Below, in pieces: positions 54,601 to 64,000 of a stretch of 64,000 nucleotides of DNA. Within the stretch, counting starts at the first letter, position 1. Every line of letters begins with the position of its first letter. The DNA lies in NCBI GenBank assembly GCA_964023205.1, contig OZ026840.1, positions 33,210,199-33,274,198 of the forward strand. The letters run 5' to 3'. This DNA comes from Lutraria lutraria (Eukaryota > Mollusca > Bivalvia > Venerida > Mactridae). The position numbers were made by a program, and so were the translations under genes. The notes under the pieces were generated by a model. The model had not been told where the DNA came from. It worked only from the letters and a program-made list of their open reading frames with translations, and made no database searches.

Positions 54601-55814
54601 AAATTGCGTTTGATCACAATATCAAGCCAAATGTACATGATTATATCATATACATGTAGGCCCTGGTCCAGTGGTTGGTGCGCTGGATTTGAGACCCGGC
54701 GATGCATGTTCGAGTCTCAGTCGTGACAGGACATATCCTTCTATGAAAATTTGACAAAAATGTCGAATTTCCACCACATGCGGACAAATTACTGGCTCTT
54801 TATGTGATGGTAAGCTAGTACTGGTTAGAATAGAGTCCATGTTAGATGAACCGGCCGCAGTATATAAATGAAATATCGTTGAAAAGAAACCGGCGTAAAA
54901 TACACTGAAAAGGGTACACATATCCAATACATGGAGGTATATTTAATCGCAAATTGATTAAAAAAAACTGAAAAAAAAACATGATAAGCACCTTAATAAA
55001 ACTGTCATTTTATCTACGGTATGTTTATGAAACGATTCTTATCTATAAGATACATGTAAAATTGGTTCTTGGTTTTTGTCGCTTATGTGTTGTGAAAATA
55101 ATACCACAGACTATTTTATGTGAATGTTTTGTTATATTTTTGTAATACACAAATTACCACAATGCAAACCAAACATGACAATAATCAACATTATTTCTAC
55201 TCCTGGAGAATGGGGGGGGGGGGGGGGGGGCGGTGCTCACAAGAGGCCAACGAAACGCTATATATAGTGAAATCTAGAGTTTCGTATACTTATGAAAACA
55301 GACAATACATGTACAATGTATGTGTTTAACTGATTTATAAGTAATTTAAGAATTTGGTGCAACCAAGAAAAGTCATATTTCTTAATTTCTTTCTATTTCA
55401 ATTGCAGACTTCTCTAATAGTGTCGATAATCATGTTTACCAGGACAGTTGTTGTTGTCACAAACGATCATTGGGTGAAGCATCGGAAGAATATCGATTAA
55501 CCGATTTTTATGAAGATATCGATGAGCCATCGAAAAGCGATTACGATGTACCGGCTAACATCGATCAGAGAAAACGATATTCAGAAACATTTCCATTTTG
55601 TGAGTATGAATCTTTTGTAGTAAAAGAAAAAGACACTCCTGAAAATGGCGAAGACGGAATGGAATGTAATAAACCATTGGTTGCAGAGAATGTTGTGGAC
55701 AGTATTTCTACTGACAATAGTGATAGCAGCGATGATGATGGTGATTTCGATTGTGATTCTAGTGACGAATGTAGGGACGAGTATGTGGATGCATTAGAAA
55801 CAACATATGTATGA
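48652..55814 (+). CDS. Unknown host protein, two exons, N-myristoylation signal, cysteine-rich
   Basis: Exons 48652-50716 and 55408-55814 join in phase (GT donor at 50717, AG before 55408) to about 823 residues. ATG 48652 has a good context (A at -3, G at +4) and gives MGCRPSRSS, a typical myristoylation plus palmitoylation start. The body is polar and Ser/Asp-rich with cysteine clusters (CDCCCINSGCGGCQNASC, CACCCCF, SCCCH) and an acidic C-terminus (DNSDSSDDDGDFDCDSSDEC). No domain is recognised. It is likely a membrane-anchored, largely disordered protein. The 4.7-kb intron is full of SINEs and MITEs. Additional upstream non-coding exons cannot be excluded. Confidence 0.6.
51025..51300 (+). 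mobile_element. SINE, copy 1 of a family with three copies in this intron
   Basis: A degenerate tRNA-like head with GGTTCAAATTCCAGTCGCGAC is followed by the body phrase CTGGTTAGAATAGAGTC, then GTATAAA and ATATCGTTGAAAAACGGCG. Other copies are at 52660-52870 and 54655-54915, all on the plus strand. Confidence 0.65.
51800..52050 (+). mobile_element. tRNA-derived SINE of a second family
   Basis: A-box-like GGGGTCGAGTGGTAATGG and B-box-like GAGTTTGAATCCCACTG in the head, then a body with ACGGAAGATCGGTGGTTCTT and a terminal A run. Confidence 0.6.
52660..52870 (+). mobile_element. SINE copy 2, split by a MITE
   Basis: The body matches the copies at 51025 and 54655 (GCTGGTTAGAATACATTCCA, then AACGGAAATGTCGTTAAAAA) and is interrupted at 52870. 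The tail continues at 53513. Confidence 0.6.
52871..53510. mobile_element. 640-bp hairpin MITE of CGTGTGTTCGTGTCTTCG-type repeats, TA duplication
   Basis: The ends TGGTGGCTGATTTCTGCCAT and its exact inverse are flanked by TA (52869-52870 and 53511-53512). The inside consists of repeated ACACGAACACACGA and CGAAGACACGA units in both orientations, giving a nearly full-length foldback. Long open frames on both strands are repeat artefacts. Confidence 0.85.
54023..54129. mobile_element. 107-bp MITE with TA duplication
   Basis: The ends CAGTAACTGTTATCTG and inverted CAGTATTCTGTGCC share the inner block AACATTCACGCCAAATG/AACATTCGCGCCAAATG. TA flanks both sides. Confidence 0.65.
54655..54915 (+). 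mobile_element. SINE copy 3 with clear tRNA-like head
   Basis: The head has TGGTCCAGTGGTTGGTGCGC and GTTCGAGTCTCAG, the body CTGGTTAGAATAGAGTCC and AATATCGTTGAAAAGAAACC. Same family as 51025 and 52660. Confidence 0.7.
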
Positions 55815-56697
55815 CATAGATACTAGTACCTTCATATGAGGGTTAGAAAAGAACTCATTTCCCCTGAACTGAATCATATACGTACATGTTTATATTGACT
55901 AATAAGATTTATGGTCATTTGTGGCTCGTTAAAAAGTGCCATGTCTTTGTTTAAATGACATTGATACGTGTCATGGTATATTGAAATACATGTATTGCAT
56001 GTATGTGAGTGTGTATATATACGAGAGCTGACATTGACTCGCACTAAGACATATCGACGATCTCGATATATCGGAATAAGTATCGATGATTCATCGGTTA
56101 TAAGCACTTGAGGACTTCACTCTATTGTTTCCTATCGAGGCGTGGTCGTTAGTTAGCGATGTTAGCACTATGCAGCATAGTTAGCGGACCACACACCTCT
56201 TAATTAGCATACGAAGTCAAATATCTTCCAAACAGAAGCTTTTTGCCATATTTTTATTCGTTATCAACTATTTTCCATTCAGCCTAAGCATCAGTAGTCA
56301 ACTTGCGATATTATGGGCATAGGCTAATGTCAGTACCTTACTACCCATTTTAAGGGTATAAAACAACTAATGGGATTTTTCATTTAGATCACATTTAAAA
56401 AAAAGAATATCGATATTTTAGAATGGGTATCAATAATTGATCGATCAGAAAATCGTCGATACATCCATATCATTTCTATCGATGACAGCTCCAATATCTA
56501 GACGTATAAAATGATTGATTATTAATTCTTCCACATTTTATTGACACTGTTCAAAATCAGATCAATGAGATTCGGTTAGTTCGGAACGGAACAGCTCACT
56601 ATTCAATGTATTTATGTTTTATCGTTAAATAATGCATGGTTTGATTTCTTCATGATTACATTCGCAAAGGTGAAGGTATTAGAATTGTTCGTACGAA
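55815..56697. other. 3' flank of host gene, repeat remnants
   Basis: The segment at about 56027-56490 has TATCGACGAT and GAGCTG(A/T)CAT phrases near both ends in inverted orientation, suggesting a decayed MITE. No gene seen. Confidence 0.35.
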
Positions 56698-57575
56698 TTA
56701 AGAAAAGTACGGAGTCCCTAAAGCGACAGTTGCTATTCTTATTTTCAGAACTATTTCTTTTTAACGAAATATTAATTCGTTATTTCGAAATAATATTTCG
56801 CTTATACGAAATTAGATTTCGTACAATCGGACCTCCAGTAATATTATTGTTATGTTTGAATTCATTATAATAACCTCTCCTGAGTATAAATTATTAATGC
56901 TAAGCTATTTGCATTGGTCTGATATCAGTCCATTACACTGGTGCCATGTACATTCGACACTACAGTTGTTGTCAAACAGTTAAAGTGTTGGCTGGCAACT
57001 TTTGATATCAACCCTGATTACAGTTATGGAACTTGGTCAGCAACGGTTGAGCTCAATCCTCATTACATATGTGAATTTTAAAATAATGCAATAGTGTGTG
57101 TGCGCGCGCGAGTGTGTGTCGAGAGAAAGCTTAGCTAAACCTAAGCGGTTTATCAGTATTAAGTGCAAATACTTTTTACTGTAACTGACAACTACCCTAC
57201 TTGAATCAGAGGTACGTGTTCAATGGCCACAGAAGTTATTTCATGTCCAAAAGGCCACACAAACATTTGGTCGGACCAGGGTCGAACTCTTGGCGGACCT
57301 CTGCTCTAAATAATTGAACTAACCGGGCCCGGCTTACATGCTATAGCACTATAGTATAAGGGATTCAATGTAGCAGCATTAGTGAAAATGAGATCATGTA
57401 TTATTTCGTTATTACGAAATATCAATTCCTTTTTTTTATTCGTTTAATAATATTTCGTTTAAACAAATAGATATTTCGTTATAACGAATTGACTTCAACG
57501 GGTTCATGATAACGAAATAGTCATGAAAAAAGAATAGAAAATGTCACGTTCGGGGCTCCGTAGAAAAGTACATTT
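56698..57575. mobile_element. MITE with ACGGAGYCCC termini, about 870 bp
   Basis: The left end GTACGGAGTCCCTAAAGCGA and the right end, inverted TACGGAGCCCCGAACGTGAC, are each followed by CTATTCTTATTTTCA/CTATTCTTTTTTCAT and a block of ATTTCGTTATAACGAAAT-like motifs. A GT/GC run at 57092-57120 and a tRNA-like minus-strand remnant at about 57280-57335 lie inside. Confidence 0.6.
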
Positions 57576-58102
57576 CAAGAGTTTTTTAATAGAAATAAGT
57601 CGATACGTAAGATCGATTTAATCAAGCAGAATGACATTTTTACTGCTTTAATGCACAATGAAACTCGGTGAGTATTTAACCGGTGCCATGGTTTGTATAG
57701 TGATGTATTATAATTATCATATTTATAATTTTTCATATCAATAGATTGTTTGTATAGATACATATTGCGCTACAGTATTAAATGTTTATGATAAAGTTGT
57801 ACATGTCGCACTTAAGTTCAATTAACTAGTAGATCATGTATTGATTCCATTAATCGAAGCAGAACCTATCGAGACAATGTCTACGACAGCACGAGACTCT
57901 CCAATGAATATACCACAAAAGGCTCACACATGCACATTACCAAACTTACATCAACGTCTCGCATCGAGTTCTTCGTACTCATGGAAACTGAACTTACACT
58001 GACTTACACTGCAGCATGAAAAGGGAACTAGTAAAACAATCATTGTATGGCGGATATAGATAAACGTTGTTCTTAGGTCCGCATAAAAGCATGCGCACCG
58101 AG
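57576..58102. other. Intergenic between MITE and Polinton copy 2
   Basis: AT-rich, no gene or clear repeat seen. Confidence 0.35.
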
Positions 58103-58455
58103 AGTAGTAGTCGGCGGTACCCTGGCACCCATGCCTTCTGGCACCCATGCCTTCTGGCACCCATACCTCCTGGCACCATATAGAATATAGAGTAAATAGA
58201 GTAAGGTCGGTGCCAGAAGTTTTACAAAATTGTGACAAATGGGGACAAATTGGAAATAAGTCGGTGCCAGAAGTTTTACAAAATTGTGACAAATTTGGAC
58301 AAATTGGAAATCAATATTTCAAAATAATTTTAGGAATGTTCTGTGTGTGTATAGACTAAATATTTATTTGAGACAATGAGAGAATTTTCTTTCGAAAAGA
58401 CATGGTGGCCCTGAAAAGGGCCGTTGGTGGTTGGTGGCCCTGAAAAGGGCCGTTG
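58103..58455. repeat. Terminal inverted repeat of Polinton copy 2, expanded
   Basis: Compared with copy 1 this TIR has three tandem units like TGGCACCCATGCCTTC and two copies of a segment GTCGGTGCCAGAAGTTTTAC. The inner part (AATTTTCTTTCGAAAAGACA and stem-loops) matches copy 1. Confidence 0.8.
58407..58451 (-). terminator. Two histone-type 3' stem-loops, copy 2 TIR
   Basis: Minus strand GGCCCTTTTCAGGGCC at 58451-58436 and 58422-58407, beginning 37 nt after the stop of the Tyr/Gln-rich gene, the second followed by ACCA. In copy 1 the first of the pair is GGTCCT/AGGACC, so both stem sides differ together. Confidence 0.8.
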
Positions 58456-58488
58456 GTCATGGTTTCTTCATAGCTGTTAGTCGGATCT

Positions 58489-59172
58489 TCATTTCTTTAT
58501 TTCTTTACCATACTTGCCCCGAGGTTGTTTCTCAAGGTCATGTTTTCGTTTCTTCGTTTCTGTCATCTCCGGTTTCTTTTTGTCATGCTCCGGTTTCTTT
58601 TTCTCATGCTCATGTTTTCGTTTCTTTGAATCATACATAAACTGTACAGGTACAATCATTTCTTGTGGTTTAAACCGTACTTCTTGGTTCTTCATGAGTC
58701 TGACCATCTCTTGCATCACTTGATTCATCTGTACCATTTCTTCCCTGATACCTTGTAGAACAGACAATCCCGTTGAAGGCTTTGCATCACCCGTTGTATT
58801 AGACTGTGTTTTCGCCATAGGGGGTTGTGTATTCGCCATAGGGGGTTGTGTATTCGTCATAGTGGGTTGTACATCTACCATAGGCTGTGTATTCACCATA
58901 GGGGGTTGTACATCTACCATGGGTTGTATCGGCTGTACATCTACCATGGACTGTATTGGCTGTACATCTACCATGGACTGTTGACTGTACTTAGGCAGGC
59001 TGTACAGTGGTTGACTGTATTGGCTGTACTGTGGCTGACTATACTGTAGTTGACCGTACTTTGGCTGGTTGTACTTCGGCTGGTTGTAATGCATACCCGC
59101 ATTCGGGTCTATCAACTCAGATGATTCTAGTGCTTCTCTCAATACATCGTATGGCATGTTGAAGGACTCCAT
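58489..59172 (-). CDS. Tyr/Gln-rich repeat protein, copy 2
   Basis: 227 residues from ATG 59172, with a TATAAATA box about 40 bp upstream. Homolog of 45100-45825, with the same N-terminal helix, YNQPKY-type repeats, MVDVQP/MTNTQP repeats in different number, and an identical basic tail. The repeat region has changed by in-frame unit gain or loss. Confidence 0.75.
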   Translation of the reverse strand: MESFNMPYDVLREALESSELIDPNAGMHYNQPKYNQPKYGQLQYSQPQYSQYSQPLYSLPKYSQQSMVDVQPIQSMVDVQPIQPMVDVQPPMVNTQPMVDVQPTMTNTQPPMANTQPPMAKTQSNTTGDAKPSTGLSVLQGIREEMVQMNQVMQEMVRLMKNQEVRFKPQEMIVPVQFMYDSKKRKHEHEKKKPEHDKKKPEMTETKKRKHDLEKQPRGKYGKEIKK

Positions 59173-59389
59173 GCTAGATAATGAAAAAATAGTGTCTGCG
59201 CCGGGGGTATTTATACTTTTTGCCTGCACGCGCCAGTGTTCTATTAGGTCAAGGTTATTTTTGACAAGTTTTTTTGAATAAGTGTGACACTTCAAGTTTT
59301 TTTTGTACCAGTGTGACACTTCAAACAGTTTGACACGTCAAGGTCAATTGTGACACGTCAAGGCCGACACGTCAAGGTTATATTGTACA

Positions 59390-59900
59390 CATCATACTAA
59401 CACAGCACTTTGTAGAAAATACATCATACAATCACAGCACTTATATTTGTGGGAAATACTTTGTACATAACATACTAACACTTTGCATACATTTGTAGGA
59501 AATGCTTTGTACACGTTATACTATCACTTTGTACACGTTATACTATCACAGCAATTTGAATACTGTATACTTAATATATACTATCACAGCACTTTGAATA
59601 CATTTGTTGAAAATGATTGTACATCACACATCATACTATCACAGCACTTTGCATACATTTGTAGGAAATACTTTGTATATAACATACTAACACTTTGCAT
59701 ACATTTGTAGGAAATACTTTGTACATAACATACTAACACTTTGCATACATTTGTGGGAAATACTTTGTACACATCATACAATCACAGCAATTTGCAGACT
59801 GTATACCTAATTTGTGGGAAATACTTTGTACACATCATACAATCACAGCAATTTGCAGACTGTATACCTAATATAATACAATCACAGCACTTATATTTGT
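59390..59900. repeat. Tandem repeat array, counterpart of 44515-44905
   Basis: Units contain CACTTTGCATACATTTGTAG, GAAATACTTTGTACA and ACTATCACAGCA, the inverse of copy 1 motifs but in a different order and number. Confidence 0.75.
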
Positions 59901-60015
59901 AGGAAATGTTTATAGAAAACTTACCTCACACCGTATATTAAGTTTGTATTTGGTGTTATCAGATAGGACTGTAAATATTGACAATATGAGAGTGATTCTT
60001 TCTGAATTATATGGG

Positions 60016-60053
60016 GGCCCTGAAAAGGGCCGTTGGTGGTCCTGAAAAGGACC
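60016..60053 (-). terminator. Two histone-type 3' stem-loops, copy 2 coiled-coil gene
   Basis: Minus strand GGTCCTTTTCAGGACC (60053-60038) and GGCCCTTTTCAGGGCC (60031-60016), about 20 and 42 nt after the stop, arranged as in copy 1. Confidence 0.8.
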
Positions 60054-60072
60054 GTTGGTGCTTGTATGGGGA

Positions 60073-60399
60073 TTAATGGCGTTGACCGCATCTCCCCATA
60101 CAAGCGGGACACCATTTGTCCCATTTCTGCACATCCTTGGGGTCTGGTGTAGGTTGATAGAGGTTCGACGGAACCTCTACCAGTTCATCTTCCCAGTTCT
60201 CTGGGGTTGATTCTTGAGGGATATCCCCCCAGTCCTCTTCCCCAGAGCAGACCTCCACCTCCTCTACAAACTTCTCCTTCCCCTCTCTCAACTCTTTCAC
60301 CTCCAACCTCAACTCTTCCAGCTGCATTTCCAGTTGTTCAATATACCGCCCTAAGGCAGCATACTTTCTTTTGATAATGTTGACTGTTCTCTGTGTCAT
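60073..60399 (-). CDS. Coiled-coil acidic protein, copy 2
   Basis: 108 residues, homolog of 44049-44372, with the same coiled coil, acidic middle and C-terminal WCPACMGRCGQRH. The inverted repeat around the stop codon is kept. It is divergent from the LYPDL gene. Confidence 0.75.
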   Translation of the reverse strand: MTQRTVNIIKRKYAALGRYIEQLEMQLEELRLEVKELREGKEKFVEEVEVCSGEEDWGDIPQESTPENWEDELVEVPSNLYQPTPDPKDVQKWDKWCPACMGRCGQRH

Positions 60400-60453
60400 C
60401 TTGATACAGAATGAAACTAGATCAAGGCAAGGTCACTGACTCTGTGGACTCTG

Positions 60454-60531
60454 ATTGGTCCATTTTTAACGGTATTTCATTGGTCCATTTTAACGGTATT
60501 TCATTGGTCTATTTTACTGGCATTTCATTGG
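60454..60531. promoter_or_regulatory. CCAAT-box array, copy 2
   Basis: ATTGG begins at 60454, 60479, 60503 and 60527, so four CCAAT boxes on the minus strand at 24-25-bp spacing, conserved with copy 1. Confidence 0.72.
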
Positions 60532-60592
60532 TCTGTTCTAGGTCAGTGTTTTTTTTCGTGTTCCATAGCTCATTTATGTTTCATGATTCAAC

Positions 60593-60814
60593 ATGGGCAA
60601 CTGCTTGAAAAGTTCTTCTGATGAACCTGATGAGTTACAAGAAGATGTTTGGGTGGTCAAGATGGGTAATTTGTACCCAGACTTGTCTGAATTTCAAGAT
60701 ACTTGTACGGTGGATATCAAGATGGGTAATTTATACCCTGACCTTTCCGTCTTTTATGATGAGGATTTGAGAGCCAACTATTGGCGATACTTATTTCTTG
60801 CAGAAATGCAATGA
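60593..60814 (+). CDS. Small N-myristoylated protein with two LYPDL motifs, copy 2
   Basis: 73 residues, homolog of 43627-43851. MGNCLKSSS and both KMGNLYPDL motifs are unchanged while the spacer between them differs (length and residues), which argues that the motifs are under constraint. Confidence 0.8.
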   Translation: MGNCLKSSSDEPDELQEDVWVVKMGNLYPDLSEFQDTCTVDIKMGNLYPDLSVFYDEDLRANYWRYLFLAEMQ

Positions 60815-60824
60815 ATTACCCAAC

Positions 60825-60840
60825 GGCCCTTATTAGGGCC
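60825..60840 (+). terminator. Histone-type 3' stem-loop, copy 2 LYPDL gene
   Basis: GGCCCTTATTAGGGCC then ACCA, 10 nt after the stop, identical to copy 1. Confidence 0.75.
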
Positions 60841-61026
60841 ACCATATGTGTTAGATTCGTTTTATATCTCAAGCAAAGACAAAAGCATATTACATTGTCT
60901 ATCATTTTATTTTTGAAACAAATTATAAAGTACAACAAAGTACAATCAAGTACAACAAAGTACAAAGTACAACTCACTTAGTCTCCAATTTAAGTCTATA
61001 CACAATTGTCCAACACATTGTCCGGA

Positions 61027-61377
61027 TTACACAAAGTCACTCACAGTTTTTGTTGGATTCTTTTTGTATTTACGTTTTTTCTTACTCTGTTCTGCGTCCT
61101 GTAGATCGACCTGTTCACCTTGTTTCTTAGGACAGTCTGCGATGAAATGTCCTTGTTCATGACAATAAAAGCATTCATTGTTGAAGGGTTCCGTACAGCT
61201 GGTAGAATAATGTCCTTTCTTTCCACAACGATAACACTTGATATGATCCCATGTTACATTTTTCTGTCCACAGAGCTGATCCGCTAAGTTGTTGAGCTCT
61301 TTAATTTTCTTTTTTAATGAATACATCAAAGTTTGATCTCGGTTCTCTTCAACTTGGTTCATTTTAGGATCGCTCAT
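61027..61377 (-). CDS. CCHC zinc-knuckle protein, copy 2
   Basis: 116 residues, homolog of 43075-43425 with both CCHC knuckles intact and only isolated substitutions. AATAAA follows at 60906-60911 (minus strand). Confidence 0.87.
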   Translation of the reverse strand: MSDPKMNQVEENRDQTLMYSLKKKIKELNNLADQLCGQKNVTWDHIKCYRCGKKGHYSTSCTEPFNNECFYCHEQGHFIADCPKKQGEQVDLQDAEQSKKKRKYKKNPTKTVSDFV

Positions 61378-61486
61378 GTTGAAATGATAAAAAACTGACG
61401 GAGCGTACGTCTTTTATAGAGTGTCACGCGTTGTGACCTTGAACCCGAAGTATAAAAAACGGCGGAGAAGTTCTAAGATCATAATC

Positions 61487-64000
61487 ATGTCAGATACCGA
61501 CAGTACTAGAAGTGAGGATGAACCTCCAACTAAGCGAAGCAAGGTTGAGCCTGTGCGCGACTATTATGACATACAGTCACGCATGGAAAGAAAGTCAAGG
61601 AAATTCAAGACACAATCTAAAGTATATGATGTGACATTTCAGCCGTATAATCAATCGTTTGAATTTACAAACAGGTTGTTTAATGATATGATGGATCAGC
61701 TCTACAAGAGATGTGAAGTGAGATCAAATGATCGAGTTCGAGTATCTATTCTACATCCTGATTTGGACTTTGGAATACATGTTCCATTTAATAGGGCATC
61801 TCGTATTAGTGGAGATACATTGTTGGATGAAATTGATTGTGTGGCACAAAGTAACCGTCAATTTAGAATTCATGATGGGGCGGCACAGATGGAAATTACG
61901 CATATTGCTATGCCACAGGGATCCGGAAAGAAAACGTTCAAGGCACCAAACTTATTCAGTATGCGGAAGTCAAAGACAAGTGTTGTGTGTATTGACAATA
62001 GTAAGGACTCTATGTGTTTAGCTAGATCGATTGTAGTGGGACAGTGTAAAGTGGATGAAAATCAAACCCCGCAATGGAAAAAACGATGGCATCTTATACG
62101 CCAGTCTAAGAAAAATCTTCAAAAATACGAAGCTGAAGCATTATTAAAGCAAGTGGGTATTTCATCGGATCAGTCGTGTGGTATAGAAGAATACCAAAAA
62201 CTACAGGACTATATCTATCCCAGCTATGTGATTAAAATCCATCCACAACATTATGGAAGTGAATTGTTATTTAAACCACCTGCTCTGACTGAAAAAAGTC
62301 GTGTGATTCATATCTTTCACCATGATAATCATTATGACTGTACAGTGTTCCCTCTCGAAACGTCACCTCCTTACAACGGTTCCCTCTCTGCAACGGCGTT
62401 TCATTTTCCTCCCCTGCAATTTGCACGTATTTTTACCTCTAAGGAACGACAACTCCTTATAACGACAAACGGCAGTCGAAAGTACGTACCGGTACGGCAG
62501 ATTACCTCTCTCAAACGACATCGGTAAAGTCCGAAATCTCCGAAACCCATTATGCCATGTGTTGGTTTCCGCTTCGGGCGTTTAAAATTTAACTGTACAG
62601 GAACCAGGAATGTGTAATCGCCGTAGGCATATTTTGAGCGTGTTTGTATACAAAGACGACTAACTGATTATGGACTAACGGATGGATCTTTGTTTTTTGT
62701 TGGTGTCGATTGTTTTTCACACATGACGGGTACGTACGTGTTATTTATTTCAAAGGGTTGCTATTCTTGTGTGACTACACGGGGGACTTCACATAGATGT
62801 TCAATTGTTTGTGATAATTTTTATATTGCCCCTTGGCAAAATAAATTTGAGAACAACTCGTTTCCATTAACATTCATTAAACAATGTAAACTGTTTTGTA
62901 GTAAAGTGGACGAGAGTCACATCTCCAAAAGTATAAGTTGTATCGTGCAATGTTTGGTTTGATGACAATTGAAGAAAGTCTATTTAACATTATAGTTTTA
63001 TACTTTAGAGCAGCAATACGTAACTTACCTAATTAAATGCCTTCCTCTTTTTTCAGGAATGTAAGAAGCGTTACAAGACTGAGCTAATGGCAGACTACGA
63101 GAGTTGACTGATACGAGGATAAAATATATAAAACAAATAAATAATATATGAGTTGAAATTTAAATTGTATCTATTATTAAAATTGTGTTGACTTGCATTA
63201 CTTTGTTTATCATGTGTTCTTTTGTTACTTTTTTAGTAAAGTTGATAAATCTGCCATGGACAATACACAGGATTTAAAGTCCATTTGTGCACATATATAA
63301 ACAACATAATCCAACGAAAACTATGAAGTTGATTTGTTTACATTAACAATTGAATAAATGAATAAGTACAGTATTTTATATGAATGAAATTATACACACA
63401 ACATGTATAATGATTCAGTGCATATGAATAAACATACGCAATATGCATTATACATGTATAAACACATATATCTATACAGTTCTATACATATTTCTTTAGT
63501 GAACTGTTCCCTCTCTACAACAACTCCCTCTCTACAACAACCAATCTGCCGGTCTCCGCAAAATGTTGCTCAAGAGAGGGAACACTGTATTGTATCCATT
63601 ACCGGATTTCTCGGGCGGAGTTATTATTGTGAATGGTGTGATGTCGGTTATGATCACCGTGAAGGACACCAATGTAGTCATATTTGTCAGTGTTATGCTC
63701 ACACCCTGTGCCCAGCAGGACAATCTATAAGATGTCCGGATTGTCATCGCCTATTTCAGAGTCAGGCATGTTTTGACAATCATAAAACAAAAACGGGAAA
63801 ACAACGTAAAACCATTTGTGAATCCGTATGGAATTGTAAGAAATGTGGGCAAAAGGTGATTGGAACGAAACGGAATCATGTTTGTCCAGGGTCAAAGAAA
63901 TGCAGGTGTTGTAAAGCCATAGTAGGACCAGATCATGACTGTTACATTCCAACATATGAACCACCCGATAGAAAACAACCACCAGTACCATTCATCTTTT
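61487..64000 (+). pseudogene. polB: DNA polymerase B, copy 2, disrupted by a transposon and cut by the window edge
   Basis: Starting at ATG 61487 it matches copy 1 for about 285 codons up to 62340, where a 1245-bp TA-flanked element interrupts it. The match resumes at 63590 in the Cys-rich region and runs to the window end. Translation from the start would run into element sequence and stop at 62525. The gene is therefore broken unless the insertion were spliced out, for which I see no good evidence. The remainder, including all catalytic motifs, lies outside the window. Confidence 0.85.
62343..63587. mobile_element. Pogo-like DNA transposon inserted in Polinton copy 2 polB
   Basis: The ends CAGTGTTCCCTCTC and GAGAGGGAACACTG are exact inverses. 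TA is duplicated at 62341-62342 and 63588-63589. Subterminal CCCTCTC motifs repeat near both ends. There is no long transposase frame. A splice-acceptor-like TTTTTTCAG at 63056 followed by a short frame with KKRYKTELMADYES and a stop could be a leftover last exon. Confidence 0.88.

Larger units (their letters stand above)
58103..64000. mobile_element. Maverick/Polinton copy 2, inverted, truncated by the window edge
   Basis: This starts with a TIR (AGTAGTAGTCGGCGGTACCC) corresponding to the right end of copy 1, then the same four accessory genes in reverse order and polB on the plus strand. Gene products are nearly identical to copy 1. The polB is interrupted by a TA-flanked transposon, so this copy is probably not autonomous. 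The far end is not visible. Confidence 0.93.

Noticed and set aside
62343..63587. Intron in polB of copy 2
   Set aside because: The borders are CAGTG...CACTG with TA duplication, not GT...AG, and copy 1 is uninterrupted.

Overview
The window looks like AT-rich, intron-containing nuclear DNA of an invertebrate, most likely a marine bivalve mollusc. This is inferred from the intron/exon style, a maelstrom gene, and dense small inverted-repeat elements and SINEs of kinds I associate with molluscan genomes. It holds three host genes and two copies of one Maverick/Polinton family. Polintons are self-synthesising, virus-like DNA transposons.

Left part (1-29 kb). A minus-strand gene for the piRNA-pathway protein Maelstrom runs off the left edge (four exons visible, start codon at 5640). 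About 9.5 kb of repeat-rich DNA with no convincing gene follows. Next is a plus-strand six-exon gene (15178-22850) whose six exons join in consistent phase. It encodes a protein of about 1006 residues with an N-terminal death domain and a C-terminal SH2-like domain whose phosphotyrosine-binding arginine appears to be tryptophan.

Polinton copy 1 (29048-46092, 17,045 bp) is bounded by about 247-bp inverted terminal repeats and a 6-bp target duplication (GAGGTT). Its leftward cluster encodes protein-primed DNA polymerase B, three small unknown proteins, packaging ATPase, two related basic virion-type proteins, a conserved unknown protein, integrase, a membrane protein, penton-like protein, a basic core-like protein, major capsid protein, a small Cys-containing protein, adenain-like protease and a coiled-coil protein. 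The right arm has four accessory genes: a CCHC zinc-knuckle protein, a very small protein with an N-myristoylation signal and two LYPDL motifs, a coiled-coil protein, and a Tyr/Gln-rich repeat protein.

Right part (46-64 kb). A two-exon host gene of unknown function (48652-55814) has an intron filled with SINEs and MITEs. Polinton copy 2 then starts at about 58103 in the opposite orientation and leaves the window inside its polB, which is broken by a 1245-bp TA-flanked DNA transposon.

The most exciting observation is that the transcription units running toward either end of the Polinton, and the myristoylated gene, finish with sequences matching the animal replication-dependent histone mRNA 3' stem-loop (GGCCCTTTTCAGGGCC followed by ACCA or a near match). 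There are twelve copies in the two elements, all on the sense strand, 9 to 37 nt after stop codons. Paired C-to-T and G-to-A changes preserve the stem, and purine-rich blocks lie where the U7 snRNA target would be. Two of these genes diverge from a promoter with four CCAAT boxes at 24-bp spacing, another histone-promoter trait. Other genes of the same element carry ordinary AATAAA signals. I infer that part of the element is coupled to S phase through SLBP/U7-type 3' processing. Two further unusual features are the LYPDL late-domain-like protein and repeated TCAAGGTCA (NR5A/ERR-type) sites.
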